This document shows, in pieces, positions 52,782-61,667 of a DNA stretch of 64,000 nt (the first letter of the stretch is position 1; each line of letters begins with the position of its first letter). Location of the stretch: assembly GCF_000186225.1 (NCBI RefSeq), contig NC_014933.1:1178001-1242000 (forward strand), written 5' to 3'. A program made the position numbers and the translations under genes. Under the pieces are notes generated by a model. The model searched no databases. It saw only the letters and a program-made list of their open reading frames with translations, and had not been told where the DNA came from. The DNA is from Bacteroides helcogenes P 36-108. Its GTDB lineage: Bacteria; Bacteroidota; Bacteroidia; Bacteroidales; Bacteroidaceae.

Positions 52782-53291
52782 CTAATTGACTTTGTATTCG
52801 TACTTCACCTCTTTCAGATCCTCATTTGCCTTGACGATTTTCTTTTTTAGTCCTTCTTTATAGGCTGTAAATGCTTTTGCCAGTGTGTCGTCGCTCAATG
52901 ACAGTATCTGGACGGCAAGAATGGCGGCATTCATAGCTCCATTGATGGCAACAGTGGCCACCGGTATGCCCGGAGGCATCTGAATGATGGAATATAGTGC
53001 ATCCACACCGTCGAGTACAGCGCCTTTTATGGGAACACCGATGACTGGTAAGGTGGTGTTGGCAGCAATGACGCCCGGCAAGGCGGCAGCCATGCCTGCC
53101 GCAGCAATGATTACTTTAATGCCACGTTGACGGGCATTTTTTGCAAATTCCTCTACAGCTTCCGGGGTGCGGTGGGCCGAGAGAGCATTCATTTCGAATG
53201 GTACATGCAGGTCATTGAGCAACTGTGCGGCTTTCTCCATTACAGGAAGGTCTGAGGTGCTGCCCATGATGATGCTAACAATTGGAGACAT
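52782..53291 (-). CDS. purE: N5-carboxyaminoimidazole ribonucleotide mutase
   Basis: This 169-residue class I PurE moves the carboxyl group of N5-CAIR to C4 in purine synthesis. IIMGSTSDLPVMEKAAQLL and the catalytic LSAHRTPE are present, with AAAGMAAALPGVIA in the nucleotide site. No purK lies next to it; it sits between gcvH (95 bases upstream) and ispG (17 bases downstream). The length is typical. Confidence 0.95.
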   Translation of the reverse strand: MSPIVSIIMGSTSDLPVMEKAAQLLNDLHVPFEMNALSAHRTPEAVEEFAKNARQRGIKVIIAAAGMAAALPGVIAANTTLPVIGVPIKGAVLDGVDALYSIIQMPPGIPVATVAINGAMNAAILAVQILSLSDDTLAKAFTAYKEGLKKKIVKANEDLKEVKYEYKVN

Positions 53292-53386
53292 ATTATTGGG
53301 TTATTAGTGTTTAGAGATGAATGTTTGGTGACGGGTGACCGGCTATTGGGTTTCTCTGCCCCGCTGATCACCCGCCGCCTGCTTTC

Positions 53387-53767
53387 TTATCCGTTAATCA
53401 AAGCTTTGTATGCTTCCGCATCCAGCAGACTGTCAAAGTCTGCATCGCCTGCAGGTTTAATCTTGACAAGCCAGCCTTCTCCATACGGATCTTTGTTTAC
53501 CAGCTCAGGCTGGTCGGCAAGAGCTTCGTTTTGTTCCAGAACTTCTCCGCTGACAGGCAAGAAAAGGTCAGAAATGGTTTTCACTACTTCAATTGTGCCG
53601 AATACTTCATCGGCTGCCAGCGTTTCACCTTCTGTCTGGATATCCACGAATACAATGTCACCCAGTTGCTCTTGTGCGTAATCAGTGATACCTACGTAAG
53701 CTACATCGCCTTCCTGACGAATCCATTCATGTTCTTTGGTGTACTTTACATTTGTTGGAAAATTCAT
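53387..53767 (-). CDS. gcvH: glycine cleavage system H protein
   Basis: This 126-residue protein is the lipoyl carrier of the glycine cleavage complex, moving the aminomethyl group between the P, T and L proteins. Lys63 in [16 protein letters not shown] is the lipoylation site. The start [15 protein letters not shown] is typical. The partners gcvP/gcvT are not in the window. It lies between the PAP2 gene and purE on the same strand, and no TAnnTTTG box was seen directly upstream. Confidence 0.96.
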   Translation of the reverse strand: MNFPTNVKYTKEHEWIRQEGDVAYVGITDYAQEQLGDIVFVDIQTEGETLAADEVFGTIEVVKTISDLFLPVSGEVLEQNEALADQPELVNKDPYGEGWLVKIKPAGDADFDSLLDAEAYKALING

Positions 53768-53846
53768 AATTGTTAGTTTTAAGGGGTTAATACTATGTTC
53801 AATTTGTTTTCTTTATTGTTTTATGATAATAGGCTCCTTCTTTCCT

Positions 53847-54512
53847 TTAAAACAGGAAGATGCGGAATAATAAATTGCTCACAGGATGAAGCACAAGCAG
53901 GGAACAAACCAGACCTACGGCAAATCCTCCCATGACTTCACCCAATGTATGATGTTGCAGAATGATGCGGGCACTGCCTAATACGCCTGCCACTAAAATG
54001 AAAAGGCATAACCACCACACGGGGTTATATCCAAACAGGGCGCTGAAGGCTACCAGTCCTCCCACTACGGCTCCGGCTCCCGCCATGTGTTCACTGAGTT
54101 TCCATTTCAGATTGACTATGACGCAGATAATCATCATTACCAATGCGGAGAGAATGATGCCGGTCATATACCAGGGAATATTCAGACGGTGCATCATGAG
54201 TAGGCAGAATACATAAGAAGTAATGGTGAGGATGAAAGGAATGTACCTCCGTTTTCTTTCTATCAGGTCTGCCGGACTGAAACCGTTGATCTTGCGGAAA
54301 ATGAAAATTGTCAATGTAGGCATCAGGATAGTGAAACAATAGACCACCCCTAATACAATTAGTTTGTACTTTAAGGGCATGATACGCAGATATGAAAACA
54401 GAAACAGAATCAGGAATGCCAGAAATGGGATGGAAAAGGGTGTGAATATGGCCGAAATTACTTTCGCTGACCTGATCAGGGTTTTATCTGCTATAATATG
54501 TTCTTCCACCAT
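53847..54512 (-). CDS. PAP2-family membrane phosphatase
   Basis: This 221-residue protein has about six membrane helices. PAP2 motifs lie near KWKLSEHMAGAGAVVGG (motif 2) and SARIILQHHTLGEVMGGFAV (motif 3, with Glu where Asp is usual); motif 1 is weak (DLIERKRRYIP). Family members remove phosphate from lipid phosphates such as undecaprenyl pyrophosphate or phosphatidic acid. It lies 70 bases after rpoN and 79 before gcvH. The substrate is unknown. Confidence 0.85.
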   Translation of the reverse strand: MVEEHIIADKTLIRSAKVISAIFTPFSIPFLAFLILFLFSYLRIMPLKYKLIVLGVVYCFTILMPTLTIFIFRKINGFSPADLIERKRRYIPFILTITSYVFCLLMMHRLNIPWYMTGIILSALVMMIICVIVNLKWKLSEHMAGAGAVVGGLVAFSALFGYNPVWWLCLFILVAGVLGSARIILQHHTLGEVMGGFAVGLVCSLLVLHPVSNLLFRIFLF

Positions 54513-54582
54513 TTTTATTTGTTGTTTAACGGTTTACGATTGATATAATTCCTTTTTGCCATGCAGCTATCTCGCCATTTTT

Positions 54583-56073
54583 TCACTTTCTGAGTCTTGC
54601 GACAGGGATATTCATCTGTTGCCGGTATTTAGCTACCGTGCGGCGGGCTATCGGATATCCTTTTTCTTTTAGTATTTCGGTGAGTTCATCGTCGGTATAG
54701 GGCTTTTTCTTATCCTCATTATCAATGCATTCTTTCAATATTCTGCGGATTTCGCGTACGGACATTTCTTCACCGTCTTCGGTGGTGTAGCCATCACTGA
54801 AGAAGAATTTCAACGGGTAGATGCCATAGTTGGTCTGCACATATTTGCTGTTGCTCACACGTGAGATGGTGGATATGTCCAATCCCGTCCGTTCGGCAAC
54901 GTCCTTCAGAATCATGGGGCGAAGCAGCGATTCGTCCCCTTCGAGGAAGAACGGACGTTGCAGATCGATGATGGCTTGCATGGTGGTCATCAGCGTATTC
55001 TGGCGCTGTTTTATGGCGTCGATGAATCCTTGGGCCGCATCCATTTTCTGTTTCAGAAACATCATGGCTTCTTTGGATTCTTTGGACTGGTTTGCCCTGT
55101 TCTTAGTATGTTCCTCCACCATTTCCGTGAAATCCCGGCTCATACGCAGTTCAGGAACGTTCCGGTTGTTCAGCGTTACGTTGATGGTACTGTCATCATA
55201 AGTATCTACAATGAAGTCAGGTACTATCTGCTGCATATTTTTGCCGATGGCTTCACCCAATGATGCTCCCGGACGGGGATTCAGCTTGCATATTTCTTTG
55301 ATGGCCTGTTCAAAAGCATCTTCTTCCAAATCGAGCTTCTGCTGAATCTTGTCCCAATGTTTGCGGGTGAATTCTTCATAACATTCAGAAATGATAGCTT
55401 CTTCAATATAAAGCAACGGATTCGGAGTGAAATGTTGCTGCTCTATCTTGCGCCGGATTTGGATAAGAAGGCATTCTTGGAGGTCGCGGGCCCCCAATCC
55501 GGCCGGATCAAAGTCTTGGATAATTTTCAATGCTTCTTCCAATTCCTGAGGGGTAGCTTCGATTCCGGCGTAAATGGCAAGTTCATCGCTGACGCTGTCC
55601 AATGATTTGCGCAGCAGGCCGTCATCGTCCAGTGAACCGATGAGGTACTCCGCCAATTCACGTTGATGTTCGGTGAGATCACGCTCACCTAATTGCTCTC
55701 TCAAAGTTTCGTAAAAGGAAGTGGTGTCGGAGAAAGGAATTTCTTCGGCTTGCTCGCCTTTGCTTCGGTTGTTCTCCTGTAATTTATAGTCGGGAATGTC
55801 ATCTTCTGTCAGGTAGTCGCTTAAAGAATCATAATCGGTGTTTCCACCATCTTCTGCGGCGGTTTCAGCATCGGGAGCATCGGTGTATTCATCGTTGGCC
55901 GATTCTTCTTTTCCCTCTTCCAATGCCGGATTCTCCAGAAGTTCGGCATGCACACGGTCTTCCAGCTCCACAGCGGGAAGTTCTAATAGCTTTACTACCA
56001 GAATCTGTTGCGGAGACAACGTCTGAATCTGCTGTTGCGCCTGCGTCTGTACCTGTCGGGAACCTTGTGCCAT
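54583..56073 (-). CDS. rpoN: RNA polymerase sigma-54 factor
   Basis: This 496-residue sigma factor recognises -24/-12 promoters and needs an AAA+ activator. Region I is Gln/Leu-rich (QTLSPQQILVVKLLELPAVE), then comes an acidic region II with many Asp/Glu (about 55-110). The C-terminal RpoN box is complete: ARRTVAKYRQQ. It starts MAQGSRQVQTQAQQQ. The gene heads the rpoN-PAP2-gcvH-purE-ispG run, with a TATTTTTG box 60 bases upstream, and is divergent from the sulfatase gene. Confidence 0.96.
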   Translation of the reverse strand: MAQGSRQVQTQAQQQIQTLSPQQILVVKLLELPAVELEDRVHAELLENPALEEGKEESANDEYTDAPDAETAAEDGGNTDYDSLSDYLTEDDIPDYKLQENNRSKGEQAEEIPFSDTTSFYETLREQLGERDLTEHQRELAEYLIGSLDDDGLLRKSLDSVSDELAIYAGIEATPQELEEALKIIQDFDPAGLGARDLQECLLIQIRRKIEQQHFTPNPLLYIEEAIISECYEEFTRKHWDKIQQKLDLEEDAFEQAIKEICKLNPRPGASLGEAIGKNMQQIVPDFIVDTYDDSTINVTLNNRNVPELRMSRDFTEMVEEHTKNRANQSKESKEAMMFLKQKMDAAQGFIDAIKQRQNTLMTTMQAIIDLQRPFFLEGDESLLRPMILKDVAERTGLDISTISRVSNSKYVQTNYGIYPLKFFFSDGYTTEDGEEMSVREIRRILKECIDNEDKKKPYTDDELTEILKEKGYPIARRTVAKYRQQMNIPVARLRK

Positions 56074-56132
56074 ATTTAGAATTATGAATAATGAGTTTTG
56101 AACTATAAAATGCCTATTCTAAAATTCTACCG

Positions 56133-56140
56133 CAAAAATA
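56133..56140 (-). promoter_or_regulatory. rpoN promoter, -7 box
   Basis: TATTTTTG on the minus strand, 60 bases before the ATG. Confidence 0.6.
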
Positions 56141-56267
56141 GCGAATAGTTCGGGAATGCGAAACCTTCTCTTACTATATTTAACAAGAAAGAGGCTCCCC
56201 GGTCATTTTGAGGTATTATCTTTCAGGCAAATGGCAACCCTATATCGGAAAATTAATTAAAATATAT

Positions 56268-56275
56268 TATATTTG
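56268..56275 (+). promoter_or_regulatory. sulfatase promoter, -7 box
   Basis: TATATTTG on the plus strand, 45 bases before the ATG. Confidence 0.6.
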
Positions 56276-56319
56276 CAATGTCTATCCCGAATGGGTGACA
56301 ATAACCAATATTATATAAT

Positions 56320-57849
56320 ATGAAAAAACGGAATCTTTTTTTTCTGAGTAGCGGACTTCTTTTTTCTTCGTTGGGAGCCTACGCACAGAAAGCATCCAAA
56401 CCCAATATCATCTACATTATGTGCGATGACATGGGGTATGGTGACTTGGGTTGCTATGGGCAGCCTTATATCAATACACCCAACATTGATAAAATGGCTG
56501 ACGAAGGCATGCGTTTTACTCAGGCTTATGCCGGAAGTCCGGTGAGCGCACCTTCACGTGCTTCATTCATGACCGGGCAGCATTCCGGGCATTGTGAAGT
56601 GCGCGGTAATAAGGAATACTGGCGTAATGCCCCTGCCGTGATGTATGGAGATAACAGGGAATATGCTGTGGTGGGGCAGCATCCGTATGATCCGGATCAT
56701 GTAATCATACCTGAAATAATGAAAGATAATGGGTATGTAACCGGTATGTTCGGCAAATGGGCAGGTGGCTATGAGGGCTCTGTCTCTACACCGGATAAGC
56801 GTGGAATTGATGAGTATTACGGCTATATCTGCCAGTTTCAGGCGCATCTTTATTATCCGAACTTCCTGAACCGTTATAGCAAGTCTTTGGGTGATACGGC
56901 AGTGGTCCGTGTCGTGATGGATGAGAATATAAAGTATCCGATGTTTGGCAAGGATTATTTTAAACGTCCGCAATATTCTGCGGATATGATTCATAAAGAG
57001 GCGATGAAATGGCTGGATTCACAGAATGCACAACAACCTTTCTTCGGTATTTTTACCTATACACTTCCTCATGCCGAATTGGCACAGCCTGAAGATTCCA
57101 TATTGTTGGGTTATGAGAAAAAGTTCTTTACAGACAGAACTTGGGGCGGACAGGAAGGCTCACGTTATAATCCTTCTATCCATACCCATGCCCAGTTTGC
57201 TGGGATGATTACCCGTTTGGACCATTACGTCGGTGAAGTGCTGAAGAAACTGAAGGACAAAGGATTGGATGAGAACACTATTGTGATTTTTACCAGTGAC
57301 AACGGCCCTCATGAAGAAGGAGGGGCAGATCCAGCCTTTTTCGGCCGTGATGGAAAACTCCGGGGATTGAAACGCCAATGCTATGAGGGTGGCATCCGCG
57401 TTCCTTTTATAGTCCGCTGGCCGGGTAAAGTAGCGGCAGGGGCAGTGAATGACCATCAATGTGCATTTTATGACCTAATGCCTACTTTTTGTGATATTGC
57501 AGGTATAAAGAATTATACCAAGCGGTATGCCAATAAAAAGAAAAAGGAAATAGATTATTTTGACGGAATATCTTTTGCTCCGACTTTGTTAGGGCGGGAA
57601 GCACAGAAAGCACATGATTTCCTATATTGGGAATTTGATGAAACCGATCAGATCGGTGTCCGCATGGGTGACTGGAAGATGGTGGTAAAGAAGGGAAAAC
57701 CATTTCTGTATAATCTTGCTACGGATATACACGAGGATTATGATGTGGCTGCCGAACATCCTGATATAGTGAAACGGATGAAAGAAATAATCAGAATGCA
57801 GCATACTCCGAATTCTAATTTTTCAGTGACTCTGCCATCTTGGGATTAG
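56320..57849 (+). CDS. arylsulfatase-like S1-family sulfatase (Ser type)
   Basis: This 509-residue secreted protein has a signal peptide cut near AYAQ (residue 23). The S1 fold starts NIIYIMCDDMGYGDLGCYG, where Asp36 and Asp37 bind calcium. The modified residue is Ser76 in VSAPSRASFMTG, the S-x-P-S-R form that an anaerobic sulfatase maturase (anSME) turns into formylglycine; no maturase gene is in the window. FTSDNGPHEEG supplies further metal ligands. It probably removes sulfate from host or plant glycans in the periplasm; the exact substrate is open. It stands alone, not inside a polysaccharide utilisation locus. Confidence 0.93.
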   Translation: MKKRNLFFLSSGLLFSSLGAYAQKASKPNIIYIMCDDMGYGDLGCYGQPYINTPNIDKMADEGMRFTQAYAGSPVSAPSRASFMTGQHSGHCEVRGNKEYWRNAPAVMYGDNREYAVVGQHPYDPDHVIIPEIMKDNGYVTGMFGKWAGGYEGSVSTPDKRGIDEYYGYICQFQAHLYYPNFLNRYSKSLGDTAVVRVVMDENIKYPMFGKDYFKRPQYSADMIHKEAMKWLDSQNAQQPFFGIFTYTLPHAELAQPEDSILLGYEKKFFTDRTWGGQEGSRYNPSIHTHAQFAGMITRLDHYVGEVLKKLKDKGLDENTIVIFTSDNGPHEEGGADPAFFGRDGKLRGLKRQCYEGGIRVPFIVRWPGKVAAGAVNDHQCAFYDLMPTFCDIAGIKNYTKRYANKKKKEIDYFDGISFAPTLLGREAQKAHDFLYWEFDETDQIGVRMGDWKMVVKKGKPFLYNLATDIHEDYDVAAEHPDIVKRMKEIIRMQHTPNSNFSVTLPSWD

Positions 57850-57923
57850 AAAATCAGAATAAATGACGGACTGCTATCTGTATTTCTGTAACAGTTCGTA
57901 CCCTGTCTTTCGGATTTTCTGTT

Positions 57924-57931
57924 TATCTTTG
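57924..57931 (+). promoter_or_regulatory. aminopeptidase P promoter, -7 box
   Basis: TATCTTTG, 27 bases before the ATG. Confidence 0.6.
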
Positions 57932-57958
57932 CGTAAAATCAATTAAAAATGCAGCGTC

Positions 57959-59332
57959 ATGTTTGCTAAAGAAACGTATGTGCAGCGCAGAGCCCTGCTT
58001 AAAAAAAATATAGGCTCAGGAGTGTTACTGTTTTTAGGTAACGATGAACAAGGATTGAACTATGAAGACAATACCTTTCGTTATCGTCAGGATTCTACTT
58101 TCCTTTATTATTTTGGTCTGTCATTTGCCGGTTTGTCGGCCGTTATCGACATTGATGAGGACAAGGAAATCATTTTCGGTGATGAACTGACCATTGATCA
58201 TATTGTCTGGATGGGAACCCAACCTACCCTGAAAGAGAAAAGTGAACGGGTAGGCATTTCGGAAACTCGTCCTTATGCAGATATTGTAGGTTATCTGCAT
58301 AAGGCTGTGCAGAAGGGACAGAGCATACATTACCTTCCTCCCTACCGTGCCGAGCATAAGTTGAAACTGATGGACTGGCTGGGTATTCCACCTGCACATC
58401 AGGAAGGATCAGTGCCGTTTATCCGTGCGGTAGTGGCACAGCGCAACCATAAGTCGGCAGAAGAAATAGCCGAGATTGAAAAGGCCTGCGACGTGACGGC
58501 CGACATGCATATCACAGCTACGAAAGTCCTCTGTCCGGGTATGTACGAATATGAAGTGGTGGCAGAGATGAACCGTGTGGCAGAGGCTAATAATTGTGAC
58601 CTTTCTTTTGCAACGATTGCTACGGTGAACGGGCAAACGTTACACAATCATTATCATGGCAACAAGGTAAAGCCGGGAGATCTTTTCCTTATTGATGCAG
58701 GTGCTGAACTTCCTTCCGGCTATTGTGGAGATATGTCCTCCACCGTCCCTGCCGACAAGACTTTCACTTCCCGCCAGCGTGCGGTTTATGAAATTCAGAA
58801 TGCTATGCATCTGGAATCTGTAAAAGCACTCCGTCCGGGCATTCCTTATATGGAGGTATATGAACTCTCTGCCCGTGTCATGGTAGAAGGGCTGAAGGAA
58901 CTGGGTCTGATGAAAGGAAATGCTGAAGATGCTGTGCGTGAAGGGGCGCATGCGCTGTTCTATCCTCACGGTCTGGGGCACATGATGGGGCTGGACGTAC
59001 ACGATATGGAAAATTTTGGTGAACTTTGGGTGGGTTACGACGGTCAGCCTAAGAGCACGCAGTTCGGCCGCAAGAGCCAGCGGCTTGCCATCCCTCTGGA
59101 ACCGGGTTTTGTGCACACCGTTGAACCGGGCATTTATTTCATCCCCGAGCTGATAGACCTTTGGAAAGGCGAAAAGAAATTTGCGGACTTCATCAATTAC
59201 GATAAGGTGGAAGCATACCGTGATTTCGGCGGAATCCGCAATGAAGAAGATTATCTGATAACCGAAGACGGTGCACGCCGCTTGGGCAAGAAGATTCCTT
59301 TGACGCCGGAAGAGGTGGAGGCGCTGCGCTGA
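57959..59332 (+). CDS. Xaa-Pro aminopeptidase (aminopeptidase P, M24B)
   Basis: This 457-residue cytoplasmic peptidase removes an N-terminal residue that precedes proline. The N-terminal creatinase-like domain includes GNDEQGLNYEDNTFRYRQDS. The M24 pita-bread domain has metal ligands in FLIDAGAELPSGYCGDMSST (two Asp), PHGLGHMMGLDVHD (His), VEPGIYFIP (Glu) and GGIRNEEDYL (Glu). The length fits PepP. It stands alone with its own promoter and a strong terminator. Confidence 0.94.
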   Translation: MFAKETYVQRRALLKKNIGSGVLLFLGNDEQGLNYEDNTFRYRQDSTFLYYFGLSFAGLSAVIDIDEDKEIIFGDELTIDHIVWMGTQPTLKEKSERVGISETRPYADIVGYLHKAVQKGQSIHYLPPYRAEHKLKLMDWLGIPPAHQEGSVPFIRAVVAQRNHKSAEEIAEIEKACDVTADMHITATKVLCPGMYEYEVVAEMNRVAEANNCDLSFATIATVNGQTLHNHYHGNKVKPGDLFLIDAGAELPSGYCGDMSSTVPADKTFTSRQRAVYEIQNAMHLESVKALRPGIPYMEVYELSARVMVEGLKELGLMKGNAEDAVREGAHALFYPHGLGHMMGLDVHDMENFGELWVGYDGQPKSTQFGRKSQRLAIPLEPGFVHTVEPGIYFIPELIDLWKGEKKFADFINYDKVEAYRDFGGIRNEEDYLITEDGARRLGKKIPLTPEEVEALR

Positions 59333-59354
59333 ATCCATCAAGATATATAATGAT

Positions 59355-59402
59355 AAAGCCTGCTGCATCTTGTGCGAGGATGCGGCAGGCTTTGTTGTTT
59401 TT
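59355..59402 (+). terminator. aminopeptidase P terminator
   Basis: AAAGCCTGC at 59355-59363 pairs with GCAGGCTTT at 59385-59393, continued by GCATC/GATGC inside, then a T-rich tail. Confidence 0.9.
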
Positions 59403-59489
59403 CTCTCCGATGAAATCTATTCTGTATAGTTCTGTATCTGATGAGGCTTTTCTGCATGAAAGGAATTATCTGTTCGATATAATTATACT

Positions 59490-59675
59490 TCAAATATATT
59501 TTTCCCATAGATAACGGAGTGGGCTGAGTAATCTCTCCGTTACACTCCGTTCGTCTGTCATCACCTCTGCCGTTCCGGATAGTTCCCCTTTGAAATCCAA
59601 CGTTTTGCCATACGAAGTGCACAAGTCCTGTGGAAGTTTTACGGTGATGGTATAAAATCCGGATATTCCTTTGAC
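59490..59675 (-). pseudogene. relic of a HlyD-family secretion protein (C-terminal 61 codons)
   Basis: Minus-strand translation gives FYTITVKLPQDLCTSYGK, then TLDFKGELSGTAEVMTDERS and VTERLLSPLRYLWEKYI before a stop. This is the usual C-terminus of Bacteroidetes HlyD-family adaptors that work with peptide-exporting ABC transporters (pattern YGK.L.FK..M.G.A.I.T...LLERL...LR). The frame stays open a little further back without clear homology and then meets a stop near 59750. No start codon, coiled coil or barrel-sandwich region is left. It lies downstream of the TlpA-like gene, in the same direction as the peptide locus. The rest of the 59333-59788 gap holds only the pepP terminator. Confidence 0.6.
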
Positions 59676-59788
59676 ATTACATATAATGCAGTAGAATATT
59701 TGCAGCCATAATATTTTGTGATAATCTTCAAAATGGTTCTTGCATTATCTTTTATTATTTTCTGATGTGCATTCATTCTGTTGCTTTA

Positions 59789-61267
59789 CTATTTTAAATA
59801 TTTGTCTATCGTTGTTGTCACTTGTTGGTCGCTCGGTCTTGGAGCATTCATTTCAACAATATTGCCCCGTTTATCGAAAATGATGTATCGGGGAATTAAT
59901 CCCAACTTTAGCTTTTCCAGTATTTTGCTATTCTTTGAATTGGTGATGAAGAAATTGTTGGGCACTTCTGATAAGCCCTCTTGCTCTACCGCCTTCTTCC
60001 AACTGCTTTCCTTGTCGTTGAGGGCCAGATAGACGAATACCACATTTTTTCCCTTGTACAATTCTCTCAACTTTGCCGAGGGAGGCATTTCTTCCCGGCA
60101 GGGCACACACCAGCTTGCCCAAAAGTCCACATAAATGACTTTTCCTCTGTTTTTTTTCAACAATATGTTTAGGTTGGTAGGCTTTCCGTGAATGTCCTTC
60201 AGCAATAGCTGGCTGGCGTCGGCAGACAAGTTGTATTGGTCTCTTATTTTGTTGAGTAGTAGTGTGTCTTGAGTGATATGGATATATTTATCAAGATAGC
60301 TGTTTACATCTTGTGCCGAAAAGTTTTCGCCGATTTCTTTGATGCAGCGTTCAAGCAAGATTTGTTTGGATTTTGGCTGAAATGGTTTCGGAGATAATTC
60401 ATCGAAGGTTTGACGCCAATCCTTGCTTCCTCCTTGGGATTTGCGTATTGTCGGAATATGCTGATTGAAAAACCAAAGGTAGTAGTCCAGAAATTCACGG
60501 TAGGAGGGATAACGGATATATTTGTCGGATATTTCGGGTTCCATCTGGCGATAGAAGGTGGTGTCTTCATTCAACATCCGCCGGGATTCATAGTCTTTCA
60601 GAGCAAGTAGGTATTGATAGTGATTGTATATCTTGTCCGAGATGATTTGCTGTTGTTTAAAGAGGTTGATGGTGTCCGTATAGGCTGTTTTATAGCTGCT
60701 GAACATGGATTGCAATGAGTCCAAAGGGCAATAGTTCATTAATAATGAAGTCCAGTTGTTGGCTCGTATCACGTCTATGTTTTGGGCAATCCGTACCCAG
60801 TCGCTTCCCAAACATGTTTTTGCTTCTAAGCCGGAGTGTGTCCTCCCTTTGCGCAATTCATAGTTCATATTATAGATTCTGTTGCGTTCCGGGTGATGTT
60901 TGCTGCTTAAAATAGGGTAGTCGAGGTTGTCCATAGAGATGGTAATAGTATCCCCTTGCATTAAAGGATAATAGATAAATTCAAAATCTCTATAATTCAG
61001 GGCTAATTCCTTGAAATGCTCGGGTGATTGTAAGATTATAGTATCGAAATCTGCTTCCGGCATATATTCCCTAAGTACTTCTGTATTGTCGGTATAGAGA
61101 ACTTTAGGCATGGGTATGTGTTTTGACCCTCCGGGAGTTTTGTATGGTTTAGGCTGGTAGTGGTCGAAACATACTACAATCTGTTCTTCACATTCTTTAT
61201 TGATGGATTGGCTCTGCTGGCAAGAATAGAGAAATATCGTCAGAAAGAAAATGGTATATCTAATCAT
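59789..61267 (-). CDS. TlpA-like thioredoxin-fold lipoprotein
   Basis: This 492-residue protein has a lipoprotein signal (FLYSC, Cys16). A long N-terminal region (about 20-350), mostly helical from 125 on, has no family I recognise. The C-terminal thioredoxin domain has DFWASWCVPCREEMP with the redox pair Cys387/Cys390, and a cis-proline loop LGLIPRYIIFDKRG. Such TlpA-type proteins reduce or exchange disulfides in the periplasm. It lies 124 bases after the six-cysteine peptide gene in the same direction, so handling of that peptide's disulfides is a natural guess. It may instead act in resistance or general thiol repair. Confidence 0.88.
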   Translation of the reverse strand: MIRYTIFFLTIFLYSCQQSQSINKECEEQIVVCFDHYQPKPYKTPGGSKHIPMPKVLYTDNTEVLREYMPEADFDTIILQSPEHFKELALNYRDFEFIYYPLMQGDTITISMDNLDYPILSSKHHPERNRIYNMNYELRKGRTHSGLEAKTCLGSDWVRIAQNIDVIRANNWTSLLMNYCPLDSLQSMFSSYKTAYTDTINLFKQQQIISDKIYNHYQYLLALKDYESRRMLNEDTTFYRQMEPEISDKYIRYPSYREFLDYYLWFFNQHIPTIRKSQGGSKDWRQTFDELSPKPFQPKSKQILLERCIKEIGENFSAQDVNSYLDKYIHITQDTLLLNKIRDQYNLSADASQLLLKDIHGKPTNLNILLKKNRGKVIYVDFWASWCVPCREEMPPSAKLRELYKGKNVVFVYLALNDKESSWKKAVEQEGLSEVPNNFFITNSKNSKILEKLKLGLIPRYIIFDKRGNIVEMNAPRPSDQQVTTTIDKYLK

Positions 61268-61391
61268 AACGAATAGGTTTGTATTTTAGGGAATAAAGAT
61301 GAATCAATGTGAATGACTGTTTTCAACCAAACAACGATGAGCAGGAGAACTGCCTCTTGAACAAATTCTCCTACTCCAGTTGTGAAGCTCG

Positions 61392-61592
61392 TTACCCACA
61401 ATAGCTGCTTGAAGCACAGCTATCACAGCACCAATTTCCTTCCGAGGTAGCCATGAATTGGGCCTGAATTTTGCTTACGTTACATTCTACGGTACCGCTT
61501 GGTGATTTGTAACCGCAAGTACCAGAACCACCTTTGATTGCTCTCATCTGAGTCTTGCTGAGAGCTTTTGATTTTAAATCATTGAAATTCAT
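61392..61592 (-). CDS. double-glycine-leader, six-cysteine secreted peptide precursor
   Basis: This is a 66-residue peptide. Residues 1-22 look like a Bacteroidales GG leader (LKSKALSKTQMRAIKGG), as in natural-product precursors cut by C39-type peptidases during ABC export. The predicted core of 44 residues has six cysteines: Cys26, 37, 55, 56, 59 and 65 (GNWCCDSCASSSYCG at the end). An even Cys count fits three disulfides; no radical SAM or lanthionine enzyme gene is visible. A weak -7 box (TAACTCTG, 61607-61614, minus strand) may drive it. It lies between the DUF3244 gene and the TlpA-like gene. Function is not known; bacteriocin, signal or structural peptide are all possible. Confidence 0.75.
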   Translation of the reverse strand: MNFNDLKSKALSKTQMRAIKGGSGTCGYKSPSGTVECNVSKIQAQFMATSEGNWCCDSCASSSYCG

Positions 61593-61667
61593 TTCTTTTG
61601 AATTTACAGAGTTAGTTCTACTCTATTAAAGCTTTTCGATTCCGCTTATATTTTAGCACACAAAATA

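Noticed and set aside
53331-53372. CGGGTGA/TCACCCG inverted repeat between purE and gcvH as a terminator
   Set aside because: The loop is long (28 bases), there is no T-run, and the genes on either side look cotranscribed.
61341-61372. AGGAGAA/TTCTCCT hairpin between the peptide and TlpA-like genes, as a terminator
   Set aside because: The stem is only seven bases and no T-run follows on the minus strand; it may be chance.
61392-61592. Calling the peptide a lanthipeptide or radical-SAM product
   Set aside because: No lanthionine synthetase or radical SAM gene is visible, and the even Cys count fits plain disulfides.
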